Source: Ptychodera flava (taxonomy: Eukaryota; Hemichordata; Enteropneusta; Ptychoderidae). From it: DNA of 64,000 bases. A program made the position numbers and the translations under genes. Of the stretch, positions 1 to 12,600 are shown piece after piece. The number at the start of each line of letters is the position of its first letter. The stretch's first letter is position 1. A model generated the notes under the pieces. The model saw only the letters and a program-made list of their open reading frames with translations. It searched no databases and was not told the origin of the DNA. The stretch is from contig NC_091931.1 in NCBI RefSeq assembly GCF_041260155.1, forward strand, positions 23,767,654 to 23,831,653, read 5' to 3'.

Positions 1-755
1 TGAGCGGATGAAAAAACAAGACTCTGTTCCAAAATAGAGTTTATTTCTAAAACTTCGACGTTTCGATTCCACACAGGGAATCTTCATCAGGAATCTAAAA
101 AACAACAAAATTACAGTGAATATGGGACTAGTAAAAACGAAAACGAGCAACACTGGCGTAAAACCATTTAAAAACTATTCGAAGAACTGAGTTGTTGGTT
201 TATAAAAGGAACTATAGCTAAAAATCTGTACAGACGGGAAGAAAAAAGTTTTGAACTTACAAACAGAAGACGAGTGAACACTCAGTCTAAAAGTAGCGAT
301 GTTGACCGGCCGGATCGTACAAAGCCAATGGCGCGAAATACAATGAAGGGAGGGCTCCCCAGAACAAACAACTTACAGACATGAGGAAAGGACTCCCTAG
401 CTGTAGGTGAAGCGGATTTGAAAACCTATAGGAACTGTAATTTATTTACCAGTCCTTTTTTATTGATGCCGTTGGGTGACAGAGTACCAAGCTTATGAAT
501 GAAATGAAGTTCAAGCTGCTTTCTTATTTTATCTGCTTTTGAATACACTTTACAAAGGCCAGAGAAACGAAAATTATTGATGTCGTGCCCGGGTTCATGA
601 AAATGGTGGGCTACTAGAGTATGTTTATGAGTTCTGATACTGTATAAATGTTCATTAATTCTAGTACGGAGTTCACGTTTCGTTTCGCCTATGTATAATT
701 TGTTACACTTATCACAGATAATGACGTAGATGATATTGCGTGTATTACATGTTAG
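1..755 (-). mobile_element. Penelope-like retroelement, 3' fragment (GIY-YIG end)
   Basis: Read on the minus strand, about 426-752 encodes a GIY-YIG endonuclease end, with the motif IIYVIICDKCNKLYIGETKR followed by a conserved arginine and EH. This is the C-terminal domain typical of Penelope-like elements. The 3' untranslated part follows towards position 1 and carries a hammerhead-ribozyme-like core. The reverse transcriptase part is absent, so this is a truncated fossil that also runs off the left edge. It stops at about 753, exactly where the sequence shared with the right-hand duplicate starts. Confidence 0.75.
55..92 (-). ncRNA. Hammerhead ribozyme-like core in Penelope-like element
   Basis: On the minus strand the order is CTGATGA, a perfect six-base stem (GATTCC with GGAATC around a CTGTGT loop), then GAAAC and GTC. 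These are the conserved elements of a hammerhead ribozyme with a minimal stem III. Hammerhead motifs are known from Penelope-like elements. Activity is inferred, not shown. Confidence 0.55.
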
Positions 756-1595
756 TTGGTTGGTTTATAGTTACAACTTAATGCGAAACCGCACGCTGAC
801 AAGAAATCAGAATATATATGCCAGTGCCACTACGACACAAAAAAATCGGGTCATCGGATTGTGCATACGATGGCCTCAGATGACCTTCAATACACATATC
901 TAACCATGGAGGCCGGTACGTCCTGATCTAATAAGTACAAAAGACTCCCTCTTTTTTCTCCTTTATCCCAACAGACTCGCAATCCTCACATGATGACTCA
1001 CTGAACTTGCCAAGAACAACCCTACTCTCTCCAAGATAAAGGGGTCACAACAATATTAGCGAAAGTCTGTGTAACACTTGAGAAGAGGACGGACGAAATG
1101 AGAGATGTTGCCGGCTGAACGTGTCACCGTATGCAGGTCCAAAATTGAACTGGCGAATGCTAAGTTGCTTTGCGATTCGCCTTATTACATGTAGTTTGTC
1201 TCTTCCAATACATAACTATAAACTTTGGCCATCTCTGTTGTCATACTTGATCATGTTACCGTAAGGTCAACTATATAATGATCAACAAAAGTTGCCTGTT
1301 GGTTAATGCCTCGCCGCCCCGTTTTACAAAAGTCTGGTCATATCAATCCCTGATATCATACTGAACATTATATGCAGTCATCGTTTAAAGATATTACAGT
1401 CCCACGAGTAGTTATTAAATCAATCGTGCCGTTCGATTCGTTCAAAGCGAAATAACACTCCTGTACGTACCAGCGTACCACAACAACGCCCATTGTATTG
1501 CTCAACTTTATCGTTCTGATGTGTAACATACCGGGTCAACGGAAGGACCGTGGTGAAACTCAGATGACAAAGCTCCACAAGCTAATCTGAGGGCA
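753..1595. repeat. Left copy of segmental duplication, block 1
   Basis: This stretch aligns over its whole length to about 57105-57920, with small indels and roughly nine bases in ten matching by eye. No gene is recognised in either copy. Homology stops near 1595, just after the shared stretch CAAAGCTCCACAA. Confidence 0.8.
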
Positions 1596-3857
1596 AGGAC
1601 GTTGAATATGAGTCAGTTGTTAGGAATGGGCGCTCCACTTTCGTACGGGCCATTTGCAGTCGTGTACGGTATCCAGGCCATGTCCTGGAAACGGGGCGAT
1701 AGAATACGTTACGGGGAACATACACTTATTATGACCGGGGTGAAAGTTAATATGTCTCCTTGTAGAATGATGAACCCTCCACACACCCAAATAATTACTA
1801 CCCCTCACTTTCAAAAGATAAAATTGACAATTAAAACTCCCTTGTCGAAATTTACCTTTAGCATCCATAGTACATAATTTACAAATATCAGTAAATTGTT
1901 GGGGTTTGCGTTGTAAGTTGCTTTCAAGGCGGTAATGATACGAACCACTCCCTCGAAAACGATCCACATGTGACATGAAACTTCAACATATATACACATT
2001 AGGTGGAGCTGCACGTTGTCAACACAGTTTTTTTTCTTCAAAAGAATATTTCTCATGTAAGATGACAAGGACATCCCCTCATACTATATATTTTCAAAAA
2101 GCAGAGACTCTAAAGTTTACTATGGTAGCTATAGTTTACTTGAAGAATGAAGGGGTGTATATTTTGGGTAAACTTCATACCATTCTCTGAAATGTAATAA
2201 TTCACTTGAAACAAGAATATGTGTAGGAAAGAAAGACTATTTTATTTTGCATTATCTATCCTCATTCTAAAATGCATGGGTTGAAAGACTGACACTCAAA
2301 AAAGTAATTAAAAACATGATTAGCAAAATTAAAATGCCTCTTATTCAAAATGTAAGAAATTTATCGCCAAAAAATAGTAATTTTGTTAAATTGCATTTAA
2401 AGAACATAATGCAAAAATTTAAGAAAATCTGACCCAGCCAGAGTTGAGTTAAATTCTTTGGATATCTTGAAATTGGAAGAAAAGAGAAGCCACAGGAAAT
2501 CGAATGATTTGCATACATATTTGCGTAAAGTAACACTTCTTTATCACTCAACTTACGACTGCTTATGGCTAAAAAGTGAACCCATTCAATATTCTAATCT
2601 TTGGTTAACAAATTAATAACAATTGAGTACAATATTTGTAAAAAAATGAGTTTGAGCAAAACACGCTGTGTTGGGAAAAGCGCCCTCATAAGTAAATATT
2701 GACGTACTGTCAGACCAGGCTGAGGCCACGAATGAGGGCGCGCTGTAATTTGAAAGCACTATTTCAGGTAGAATGTACCTCCAGGATAGACTTTCGGGAT
2801 CTCAATTTTTTTCAATACTTTTCTGATCTACCACTTGTAGGGGCTCTTGGAGTAAAAAAAATAATCATCTCATTTCTTCGAAAATCGAGAATTTATTTTT
2901 TTTCCCTATAGAGTCAATACAGAGGGATCTCACGGCTGCAATTTTTCGATTTCAAACATCGCTAAATATTAGGTAATTTGTTTCTCTGGTACCAAACTGA
3001 GTACATTGACCCCGATTTGTATTCTTGATATAGTAAGAGAAGGGTTGCTAATTTCATAAAGGAATGTTTGAGCAAAATTTGAAGTCTTTCACTTTTGTGG
3101 CGCTTACTGCCTGGAAGGAAATTTAAGTTTTACTACCTATTTTTCGCATTTTTACTTCTACTTACAATGTACGTTTTACTGAACACTATTTGAACTAATT
3201 TGGGAGAATTGGATCTTTCACTTTTTCAAATCTATCAAAACTGTTAGGTGCCCTATAGCTGAAAGTTGCAATATTAAAAACTACCCATCAAAACAAGTGT
3301 ATTGCAAAAAAAGAAAAAGCAGATGAGCTTACATTTGCAGATTAACCCTTTGAGCATGTTGAGTGCTGTTATTTTTCCCATCAAGATTTTGTTGCAACAT
3401 TTTCCCTAGTTTTGTTAATTTTCTATTATTTTTTGGATAATTGTGGACCAAATGGACATCACATTTCATTGGCTGCAGTTTTTTATCAATATTTAGGCAA
3501 AAATCTGAAAAAATTGAATAGGGAATATTTTTAAAGGTGACAAAAATTGACATTGGCGTTCAAAGGGTTAAAGCAACTTTACTTCACTATCCAATTACCC
3601 CCAATTAGTTCCAATATTGTTTCTCACAATACGGTGCCACAATTCTGTGTGTGAGAACATAGACATCGACAAGATATACACGATTAGTTTGGGTATAACT
3701 AGACTGTCGACAGTCCCTAGTCCCTTGTCTTATCTATTATTGATATGGTCTCTCGCACATACGGGGTAGGGGTGGGGGTCTGCAAGCATAGCGCAGATGG
3801 CGCGAGGTATCAATGCTGCAGGCATGACCCTGAGTGTCGAAGGCACGGGGTACTGTT
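1596..3857. other. No gene recognised; extra DNA in the left duplicate
   Basis: This stretch is absent from the right duplicate at the equivalent point (about 57920). It is AT-rich with only short frames and no recognisable protein motif. A sequence like the right copy (CCGCTGC...GGAAAACCCGGC) resumes at 3858-3905 and is then interrupted again. Confidence 0.5.
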
Positions 3858-4053
3858 CTGAGCCGCTGCCTTCTCGCTGACAACAGCAGGGAAACCCCGG
3901 CCTGTCAATCGTAACCTAACGCAGAGATAGCGGGAGTACGCGCGTTAGGGAGTTCTGTCATCTGGTTGCAAATATGTCATGTGGTTGCTGGCTATGACAC
4001 ACCCATATTTGGTTATGTTTCGATATCAAAGGTCAGAGTTGAAAGTCCAAGCA

Positions 4054-4628
4054 TGGGCACAGGCGACCCAATAAGTTCTGAGTTTTTCACACTGTTTTCT
4101 CTATCATTTTCTCTTCTTTCTCCATGCTCTGAATGATCGGAATAAATAAAATAAATGGTTTATATAACCTAACCTAGCCTCTGTGACTCTTTATTTATTT
4201 TACACTCCATTACAAGGACATATATCTCTCATACACACATGCTGTAATTAATTAGTCAACACAACTAATTATGCTAATCCGTGGACTTATCAGGGATTTT
4301 ACGGGTTGGTCAACATCGCGGAAGATAGGAATGGTTACTAAAACTCCTTTTTCATTAACATCACTATCTTTCCGATGTTGACCAACCTCTGATAAGTCCA
4401 CGGATTAGCATAATTAGTTGTGTTGACTAATTAATTACAGCATGTGTGTTTGAGAGATATACGTCCTTGTAATGGAGTGTAAAATAAATAAAGAGTCACA
4501 GAGGCTAGGTTAGGTTATATAAACCATTTATTTTATTTATTCCGATCATTCAGAGCATGAAGAAAGAAGAGAAAATGATAGAGAAAACAGTGTGAAAAAC
4601 CCAGAACTTATTGGGTCGCCTGTGGCAT
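4054..4628. mobile_element. Foldback element with ~260-bp inverted arms
   Basis: Positions 4054-4313 and 4371-4628 are near-perfect reverse complements around a loop of about 57 bases. Landmarks inside the arms are GAATGATCGGAATAAATAAA on the left and its complement on the right. There is no coding content. The close arm match suggests recent insertion or arm homogenisation. It lies inside the DNA that is extra in the left duplicate. Confidence 0.8.
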
Positions 4629-5340
4629 GGGTAATTCCTTGCAATATTCTTGGTACCTCGTGCTGCTCTGGTTACGTTTTCAATTGTGCCATTTCGAAGC
4701 AAGTGAGTACAAGTATAGTAGTCTGTTCGATTCTTGATCGTAGGCTTGTAACACAAGGATACGATTTCTCATATGTCTCTGGTGTTAGCATGCAGGCGGT
4801 TTTAAAATTCAGAGGTCTTTAAAATTCAGAGGTCAGACGAAACCAGGTCAACACGACAGTCCGCCTCTGACTGAGTCTACATACATCAGTCATCATGATC
4901 GACCTCGACAAATTCAGCACTTTAGTGCTTGATTGTTATGGTCAAAAGCCGTACAAAGCTACTGTGCTTGCTTTTGTATTCATGGCACTGCTAAATATCA
5001 ATAGCAAATCTCTTAGCAACATTTTTTATCCGTATTGAAACCAATGGAGGTTTGACTTTTTCAGTTTAAAAACAAACCAGTTCGAAGGACCATAGGTAAG
5101 ACAAAATGCCTGTATCAGACTGATCACTTTAACCTTAGGGGTGTAACACACAGCAGTATACACTCTTCTACAATCGTTAAGAGCAATGATTGTTATCGTA
5201 CGTGTCTCATAAAATTCGCCGGATGTTTCACAGTTGTGTCAAAAGAGTCAAAGAGATGTCTTGAAACACATCAAAGTCTACTTATTTACAAACATTAAGG
5301 TGGTTGGCCTTATTTTATATTATCACTTTTCTCTTGATAG

Positions 5341-5520
5341 GAATTAGGATGCATGCTTCAGTAACAACAATCACAAATGCTCAAAGCATTATAAACTGTG
5401 GGAAAGATGAGCTGATGTCATGCAAGCTGTGCCCAGTGAGGATGTTCAGTCCCACAAAATATAAGTGGAGGCAGAAAAGACACATTAAGGCTCACATAAA
5501 ATCCTCAGTACCTTGTGGAG
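5341..5520 (+). CDS. Candidate exon with C2H2-like zinc finger, gene not recognised
   Basis: An open stretch is bounded by a possible acceptor (CTCTTGATAG before 5341) and donor (GTAGGC from 5521), entering with two bases of a split codon and leaving with one. It encodes about 59 residues, including SCKLCPVRMF, then HIKAH: Cys-x2-Cys followed 17 residues later by His-x3-His, longer than the usual 12-residue loop. I do not recognise the protein. The 169-bp satellite lies just downstream and the candidate exons at 8823-9603 further on; splice phase does not let me join it directly to them. It may be a fragment of a host gene or of a DNA transposon gene. Confidence 0.3.
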
Positions 5521-5619
5521 GTAGGCTAAATATGTTCGTCTTTATTGCCAATGTGTTCTGCTGTATAAGCTTTTATAAATTAATTCATATGTATCCTGTA
5601 TAATTCCTGTGTATCTATT

Positions 5620-8115
5620 GGTTTTCAACTTTCTATGCTATCACAAACTGATTTAATTTGTCTAATCAAAACTTTTTGCAGAATCTGCATTTGGAGCATG
5701 CTGAGTCACAATGTGTCACCTGGTTGCACGGACACTCTGTTGCATCTCTCTTAGTGTGCTATGGCTGTTACTTCTAAGTTTTCTCATTGGTTTTCATCTT
5801 TCTATGCTATCACTAATTGATTTAAGTTGTCTAATCTAAATTTTTTGCAGCAACTGCATTTTTTGTATACTGAGTCACAATGTGTCACCTGGTTGCATGG
5901 ACACTCCGGCGCATAACTCTTAGTGTGCTATGGCTTTTACTTCTAAGTTTTCTCATTGGTTTTCATCTTTCTATGCTATCACTAATTGATTTAAGTTGCC
6001 TAATGTAAAGTTTTTCAAGGAACTGCATTTTTTGTATGCTGAGTCACAATGTGTCACCTGGTTGCACGGACACTCTGGTGCATCTCTGTTACTGTGCTAA
6101 GGCTGTGACTTCTAAGTTTTCTCATTAGTTTTCATCTTTTTATGCTATCACTAACTGATTTAAGTTGTCTAATCAACACTTTTTGCAGGAACTGCATTTT
6201 TCATATGCTGAGTCACAGTGTGTCACCTGGTTGCACGGTTACTCTGGTGCAGCTCTGTTACTGTGCTAAGGCTGTGACTGCTAAGTTTTCTCATTGGTTT
6301 TCATCTTGTTATGCTATAACTAACTGATTTAAGTTGTCTAATCAACACTTTTTGCAGGAACTGCATTTTTTGTATGCTGAGTCACAATGTGTCACCTGGT
6401 TGCACGGTTACTCTGGTGCATTTCTGTTACTGTGCTAAGGCTGTGACTTCTAAGTTTTCTCATTAGTTTTCATCTTTTTATGCTATCACTAATTGATTTA
6501 AGTTGTCTAATGTAAAGTTTTTCAAGGAACTGCATTTTTCGTATGCTGAGTCACAATGTGTCACCTGGTTGCACAGACACTCTGGTGCATCCCTCTTACT
6601 GTGCTAAGGCTGTGACTGCTAAGTTTTCTCATTGGTTTTCATCTTTTTATGCTATCACTAATTGATTTAAGTTGTCTAATCAACACTTTTTGCAGGAACT
6701 GCATTTTTTGTATGCTGAGTCACAATGTGTCACCTGGTTGCACGGTTACTCTGGTGCATTTCTGTTACTGTGCTAAGGCTGTGACTTCTAAGTTTTCTCA
6801 TTAGTTTTCATCTTTTTATGCTATCACTAATTGATTTAAGTTGTCTAATGTAAAGTTTTTCAAGGAACTGCATTTTTCGTATGCTGAGTCACAATGTGTC
6901 ACCTGGTTGCACAGACACTCTGGTGCATCTCTCTTACTGTGCTAAGGCTGTGACTTCTAAGTTTTCTCATTGGTTTTCATCTTTTTATGCTATCACTAAT
7001 TGATTTAAGTTGTCTAATCAACACTTTTTGCAGGAACTGCATTTTTTGCATGCTGAGTCACAGTGTGTCACCTGGTTGCACGGTTACTCTGGTGCATTTC
7101 TGTTACTGTGCTAAGGCTGTGACTTCTAAGTTTTCTCATTAGTTTTCATCTTTTTATGCTATCACTAATTGATTTAAGTTGTCTAATGTAAAGTTTTTCA
7201 AGGAACTGCATTTTTCGTATGCTGAGTCACAATGTGTCACCTGGTTGCACAGACACTCTGGTGCATCTCTCTTACTGTGCTAAGGCTGTGACTTCTAAGT
7301 TTTCTCATTGGTTTTCATCTTTTTATGCTATCACTAATTGATTTAAGTTGTCTGATCTAAAATTTTTGCAGGAACTGCATTTTTTGTATGCTGAGTCACA
7401 ATGTGTCACCTGGTTGCACGGTTACTCTGGTGCATCTCTGTTACTGTGCTAAGGCTGTGACTGCTAAGTTTTCTCATTGGTTTTCATCTTTTTATGCTAT
7501 CACTAATTGATTTAAGTTGTCTAATCAACACTTTTTGCAGGAACTGCATTTTTAATATGCTGAGTCACAACGTGTCACCTGGTTGCATGGACACTCAGGC
7601 GCATCTCTCTTAGTGTGCTATGGCTATGACCTCTAAGTTTTCTCAGTGGTTTTCATCTTTTTATGCTATCGCCAACTGATTTAAGTTGTCTAATCAAATG
7701 TTTTTGCAGAATCTGCATTTTTCATATGCTGAGTCACAATGTGTCATCTGGTTGCACTGACACTCTGGTGCATCTCTCCTAGTGTGCTATGGCTGTGACT
7801 GCTAAGTTTTCTCATTTGTTTTGCTCTTTTTATACTATTACAAAGTGATTCAAAATCAAAATTTAATGCAATCGTCTGCTTTAGGAGTATGCTGAGTCAC
7901 AATGTGTCATCTGGTTGCACGGAGTCATGTGGTACATCTCTCTTTCCCTTATAAGGCTTTGTCATCTACGTTTCTTCTTGGTTTTGCTCTTTTTGTGCTA
8001 TTAAAAAGTGATTCAAGTTTTCAAATCAAAATTTTATGCAGGAATCTGCTGTTAGATCATGCTGAGTCAGAATGTGTCACCTGGTTGCACAGAGACTTTG
8101 CAGTGGTATAAAACT
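5620..8115 (+). repeat. 169-bp tandem satellite, about 15 units
   Basis: The landmark CTGAGTCACAATGTGTCACC recurs at 5701, 5870, 6039, 6208, 6377, 6546, 6715, 6884, 7053, 7222, 7391, 7560 and 7729, always 169 bases apart, then more diverged at 7892 and 8062. The middle units alternate between two variants (TAATGTAAAGTTTTTCAAGG and TAATCAACACTTTTTGCAGG), giving a 338-base higher-order dimer. Each unit carries TTTTTGCAG or a relative, followed by a short open stretch containing AESQCVTWLHG. Confidence 0.95.
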
Positions 8116-8822
8116 TGCTAATTAGGGGGCGCTGCACCCAACACAGGGTATTTTGCACCAAAATCACTTTTTTGTAGACATTCATGTAATTTAATGAAAT
8201 TGTTAACCCAAGATTAAAAAATATTATTATTTGGGTTTATTTTCAAGGTTGTCAAGCAGTCGTAGGTTGCTTGATGAAGGAAGAAGTGTTAATTTTTGCA
8301 AATGTTTGCAAATCATCCAATTTCCTGGCTTCACTATTCTTCCAATTTCAAGATTTCCAAACAATTTAACTCCATACTGACTTGGTCAAACTTTCTTAAA
8401 TTTTCACATTACTTTTTTTTAAATGTTGTTAAACAAAACCTTTTTTGATTGGCAATAAAGTTCTTACATTTTGAATAAGATGCATTTAAATTTGTATGAG
8501 GATCATGTACTGTAAAATATGTTCAGATGTAACCTGCCAAAAGAAGGAAATGACGACCATGTTAAAAGTGATATTTTATTCAAATCATATGTGTCACTGC
8601 CCATTTAGGGCAACTGTTGTCAGCTCCACTTATATACAACCATTGCAAGACTGATATCATTTTTTATATGCAAAGTAAAACATAAACTGTGTCTTTTGAA
8701 GGTTTATGGCATGTCTGTTGAAAACAGAGAGTATTAAAAAAAGACTAATTTTTAATATGAAACGTCTGTGAACAGTGTCTATTCATTCTGATATAATAAT
8801 GGATTTTTGTTTGTTTTGACAG

Positions 8823-8904
8823 TATCTTTGAATGCTATGACACTGCCTTGACAACAGATGGTAAGAAGTTTGTTTTGGAAGAGGAATGTGAAAGAAACGT
8901 CAAT
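8823..8904 (+). CDS. Candidate exon a of an unrecognised gene
   Basis: It is bounded by TTTTGACAG and GTAAGTAGG. With one leading base, the frame gives 27 residues beginning IFECYDTALTTDGKKF and ending in phase 0. The next candidate exon fits that phase, but the intron between them would be only 56 bases. Reading on past the donor also stays open for some way, so the splice is not certain. No family is recognised. Confidence 0.3.
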
Positions 8905-8960
8905 GTAAGTAGGGTATTATGTTCATATGTTGCTTCTCACATTGGTGTACCATTTTGTAG

Positions 8961-9004
8961 TTACAACTTGAGCTGTATCCTGTGAATGGTTTGGGGATAA
9001 TTGT
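8961..9004 (+). CDS. Candidate exon b of an unrecognised gene
   Basis: A 44-base stretch lies between CATTTTGTAG and GTAAGTTA. In phase with exon a it reads LQLELYPVNGLGII and leaves two bases of a valine codon, which the first base of the exon at 9531 completes. The agreement of phases is the main support. The very short preceding intron is a reason for doubt. Confidence 0.25.
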
Positions 9005-9530
9005 GTAAGTTATTATATTACAACTCTCAAAAATTTAGAGGGCCTGTAATGCTTACTTTTGATATTTTTTTCATTATTTATATTTGCCCACTGTAAGTTG
9101 TTATTTTACTACAAAAAGATTGCTAAAAATCAATATTTAGCTTGTCAACATAGCACTTGTATGTGTGATTGCACTGGTATTGGAAAGCAGCCGTAAGGAC
9201 TTGTTTTAAACATCAGCATCCTAGTGCGCAGTATACTGGGTAATCAGACTCAACAAGGAGCCACATGCATAAACAGTGGAGGTCATCAACACCAGTGCTA
9301 AATAAGAGTATTTTAACAAATATTTTTTATTGCACACACAACTCATATAATTATTGAACTATTACATTCTATTGAATTACATTTCCAATGTTATTGTGCA
9401 CAAGTTTATGGGCTAGCCCTATCATGATATCATACATTTTATGACATTATCTACCACAGGTTTTCATTGGTGAAAGAAATATACAAAAATGTATTAATAG
9501 TATATCTATATTTCTATTTTTCTCACTCAG

Positions 9531-9603
9531 GTTTGTTGTAGATTACATCACAATTGTGTTGTTGGAGGAGGCTGAAGTTTACCTTATGTCAAGGAAAAGA
9601 ATG
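9531..9603 (+). CDS. Candidate exon c of an unrecognised gene
   Basis: It lies between TTTCTCACTCAG and GTATGC. Its first base completes the split codon from exon b, and the frame reads VVDYITIVLLEEAEVYLMSR with no stop up to the donor. I find no convincing next exon before 12940. The protein is not recognised. Confidence 0.28.
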
Positions 9604-12600
9604 GTATGCTTGAAGAAACAAATAAACTCTAGTATTGCCACAGAAATCTAAATATACTGTTTTGCAGGGATAACCTTATTGACATTTGTCCATATTGTTA
9701 TGAAATATTTTAAAACTTAAATTTTAAGGCAATTATTGTCATATTTAACCAAAAATATCATTCAAAAGTTCTGGTCAGACACATTAATATTGATTATACA
9801 TGTCCCATAGGATGACAGCAATAAGATTTTGTAAAATCGTGCCAAGAAATGCAACTTTGTATTTTTGAGATTATTTTTGTCATTGTAGATCTATTTTTTT
9901 CTTCAAAACTCCTTGTCAGACTTTTTGATATTTAATGTACAGGTCCTTAGGATGACTTAAGTCAGATATTTTTATACAGTGAGAAAATGCAAAATTTTAT
10001 ATTTTTGGAGCAATTTTTGTCAATTTTGGTCAAAAAGTGCTTTTGTCTAATTGGTGTTTATCTGATAGCTTTGCATTTTCTTATAAAAATCCCTGGAGAC
10101 TACCTAAGCCAGATCATTTTTCAAACTGAGGGAACCCATGATTTTTTATTTTTGGAGCCAATATATTAGTCTGCAAGCTTGAATGACCTATTCAAACCCT
10201 GAATACCTTGTAAATCAATTTTGAAGACACTGAAAATAATGTAGTTTTATTTGGTGCCAATTTGTAGTGAAATATGATCTATATAAAAGTTGTGAGGCTA
10301 TGTTTATGTAGTGGATCAACTATAGCAAATATTTCATGGAGGAAACCCCATACACCGATAAGGGATTTCAATCCACAAGAAGGCATATGGCAAGATGCAC
10401 CATACCATTAAAACAGACTCCAGTTTATTTGTATCAGTTCCAATCATTTTGTTACATAAACAAAAAAACCTGTCATGGTATCACTTAATTAAGTAAATCT
10501 TCACAAAGATGAAGGCAGCCGAGTGAAATCATGTGTAGTTTGAATAAGATGAGTGATGAATGATAATATCAGTTCACTTCACCACACAAACAGAATAAAC
10601 AACGATATTAATGTTGACGACCTATCCCTCTGACACCATATTGTTTTTTGATCAGTACACTGCATATATTTACTCTTTCCAAGGTTCGAATTTATCAGTT
10701 ATCATCGACCAATTACCAGTGGTTGCCTGCTTTTGATTACAACTTTGAACTTGCAGTAGACAATGTTGACTTACAATATATCTTGCTTGCAGTAATTGTC
10801 AAAATATAATTGCTCATTTTTATCTGAAACCAAGAAGTTTTCACATTTAATGTTACACATACTACTCATACAACTAGGAAGTTATTGAAATCTTTCAATT
10901 TTTCTCTGACGTCCAACATTTGAAAGTTAATTGAGCTGTTGTAAGTTTCCTTCTCACCAGTTTATCACCAGGTTATTTGGTGTGTATATTGCACATTGTA
11001 TTCTTGGCTCATCTGTGTATAACTTAACTCTGAGTAAATCTTAACATTTCAAGCAAGGACCATCAAATTTTTACTGTTGATCTACAAAATTGAAAAGTGG
11101 GTGTTAAAACGGAATTCTGCCGATGAAAATTGAAAGTTCAAACTCTTTGCAAACACAATAGCATTTTGAGTGAATAAGTGGAAAAAGGAATACCTCTTTT
11201 TGTTTGTCAGATAGGAGCAATACTGTGCCCTTGGTGGTATATTTTTAAATGACTTGCAGAAATTGATATTTATTATTATTGCTTTTATTGCTAATTGTTG
11301 TTTGCCTGATTGAGGCACACACCTAGCTATCCTATGGATTATCTTGAATATTATCACAGTACAGCTCTATGAGGCACCAGGCCGCTGCTAGTTGAAACGC
11401 CTATTTGTAGGGGTTTTAACTGACTGCTAAGCTAGGCGAATTAGTATGTAGATATTGTGAGTTCAAGCCCCATAAAAATGCATCAGCAAGACTGCATCAA
11501 AGTTGACCACTTCTACTGTACATGTTGTTCACAAATTTAGTTCTAAGGCCATCAAGAATATTTTTATGGGTCTTTTAGTGTAATTTAACATAAGGGCCTG
11601 GGGGGGGGTCAGAGGAATGTGAGGGTAGTCACTCAAAAAATTGAAAGCTACAAGGGGGTTGTTCAAAATTGGAGAGAAAGAAGGGGGTTGCTCAATTTTT
11701 GGTACAAAATGAATTGAAATACCTCTCAGATTGTACCATTTCATCAATTTCTCAAAATTCTTAATGCGGCCCCCTGTCACTTCCTCTCCCCCTGGGGTGT
11801 TCTAACAGTTTTACTTAGTAAAAACAAATAGAAAACACCTAATATTGCACCAGACTGCATCATTGAACTCATTAATTTCTCAAAATTTCCGACGTGGCAG
11901 AGGGGACACGCCTCTCACACTTTTCCCCTGTAGGGTGTTCTAACAGTTTTACACAAATTGATAACATCTCTCATATTGCACCAGACTGCATTATTGTACA
12001 CATCAATCTCTCAAATTTTCAACACGAGAGGGTACAACTCCTCTGACACTGCCCCCCCCCCCCAGCCTCCTGACTGTTCTCCTGTACTTTCAAATTCTGC
12101 CCTGTCAGATATCTTAGTGAAAACCTTGTCATGATACCCATCCAAAGTAAACAATACTATATGGTTGGATAGTGGTTACAGCATGAGCTTTTGTATCTAC
12201 ATTTTAGTGTGACTTTGAATTTCCTTTTGCTGGTTTCCTCTTTTTCAACTGTCATGAGGTAACCGATGATATTCTAGCAGGATGTGAAAGGTCTGTACTA
12301 TTGCTGTAGTTTTGTAAATGTTACAAATACATGTCTTGGTATTTAACTGGTCTAAGTGGGGGGGGGGGGGAAGGAGGGATCAGTCAAAATTTCTGTGTTA
12401 GAGACTGGGTTACTCAAATGCATTGGGGTTGGCAGGGGGTTTACTCGAAATTTCAGAATACCATGAAATTCCCCAGACTTCCCCCAGGTCGTAAATAATG
12501 ACGACTCCCTAAGTAAGATTTTTACCACAGGAAAACGTTAATTTTATTCACTCTTCATCCTTTGTCAACCTTAGAAAGTTTGATTATGTAAAATTGTGTT

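Noticed and set aside
1602-1976. Overlapping frames on both strands (91 and 118 codons)
   Set aside because: No motif, and the region is a lineage-specific insertion; most likely chance.
12200-12330. Further exon of the unknown gene (TTTTAG before TGTGACTTTGAATTTCC)
   Set aside because: It is open and in phase, but very short and far from the others, and its continuation would need a 20-base intron.
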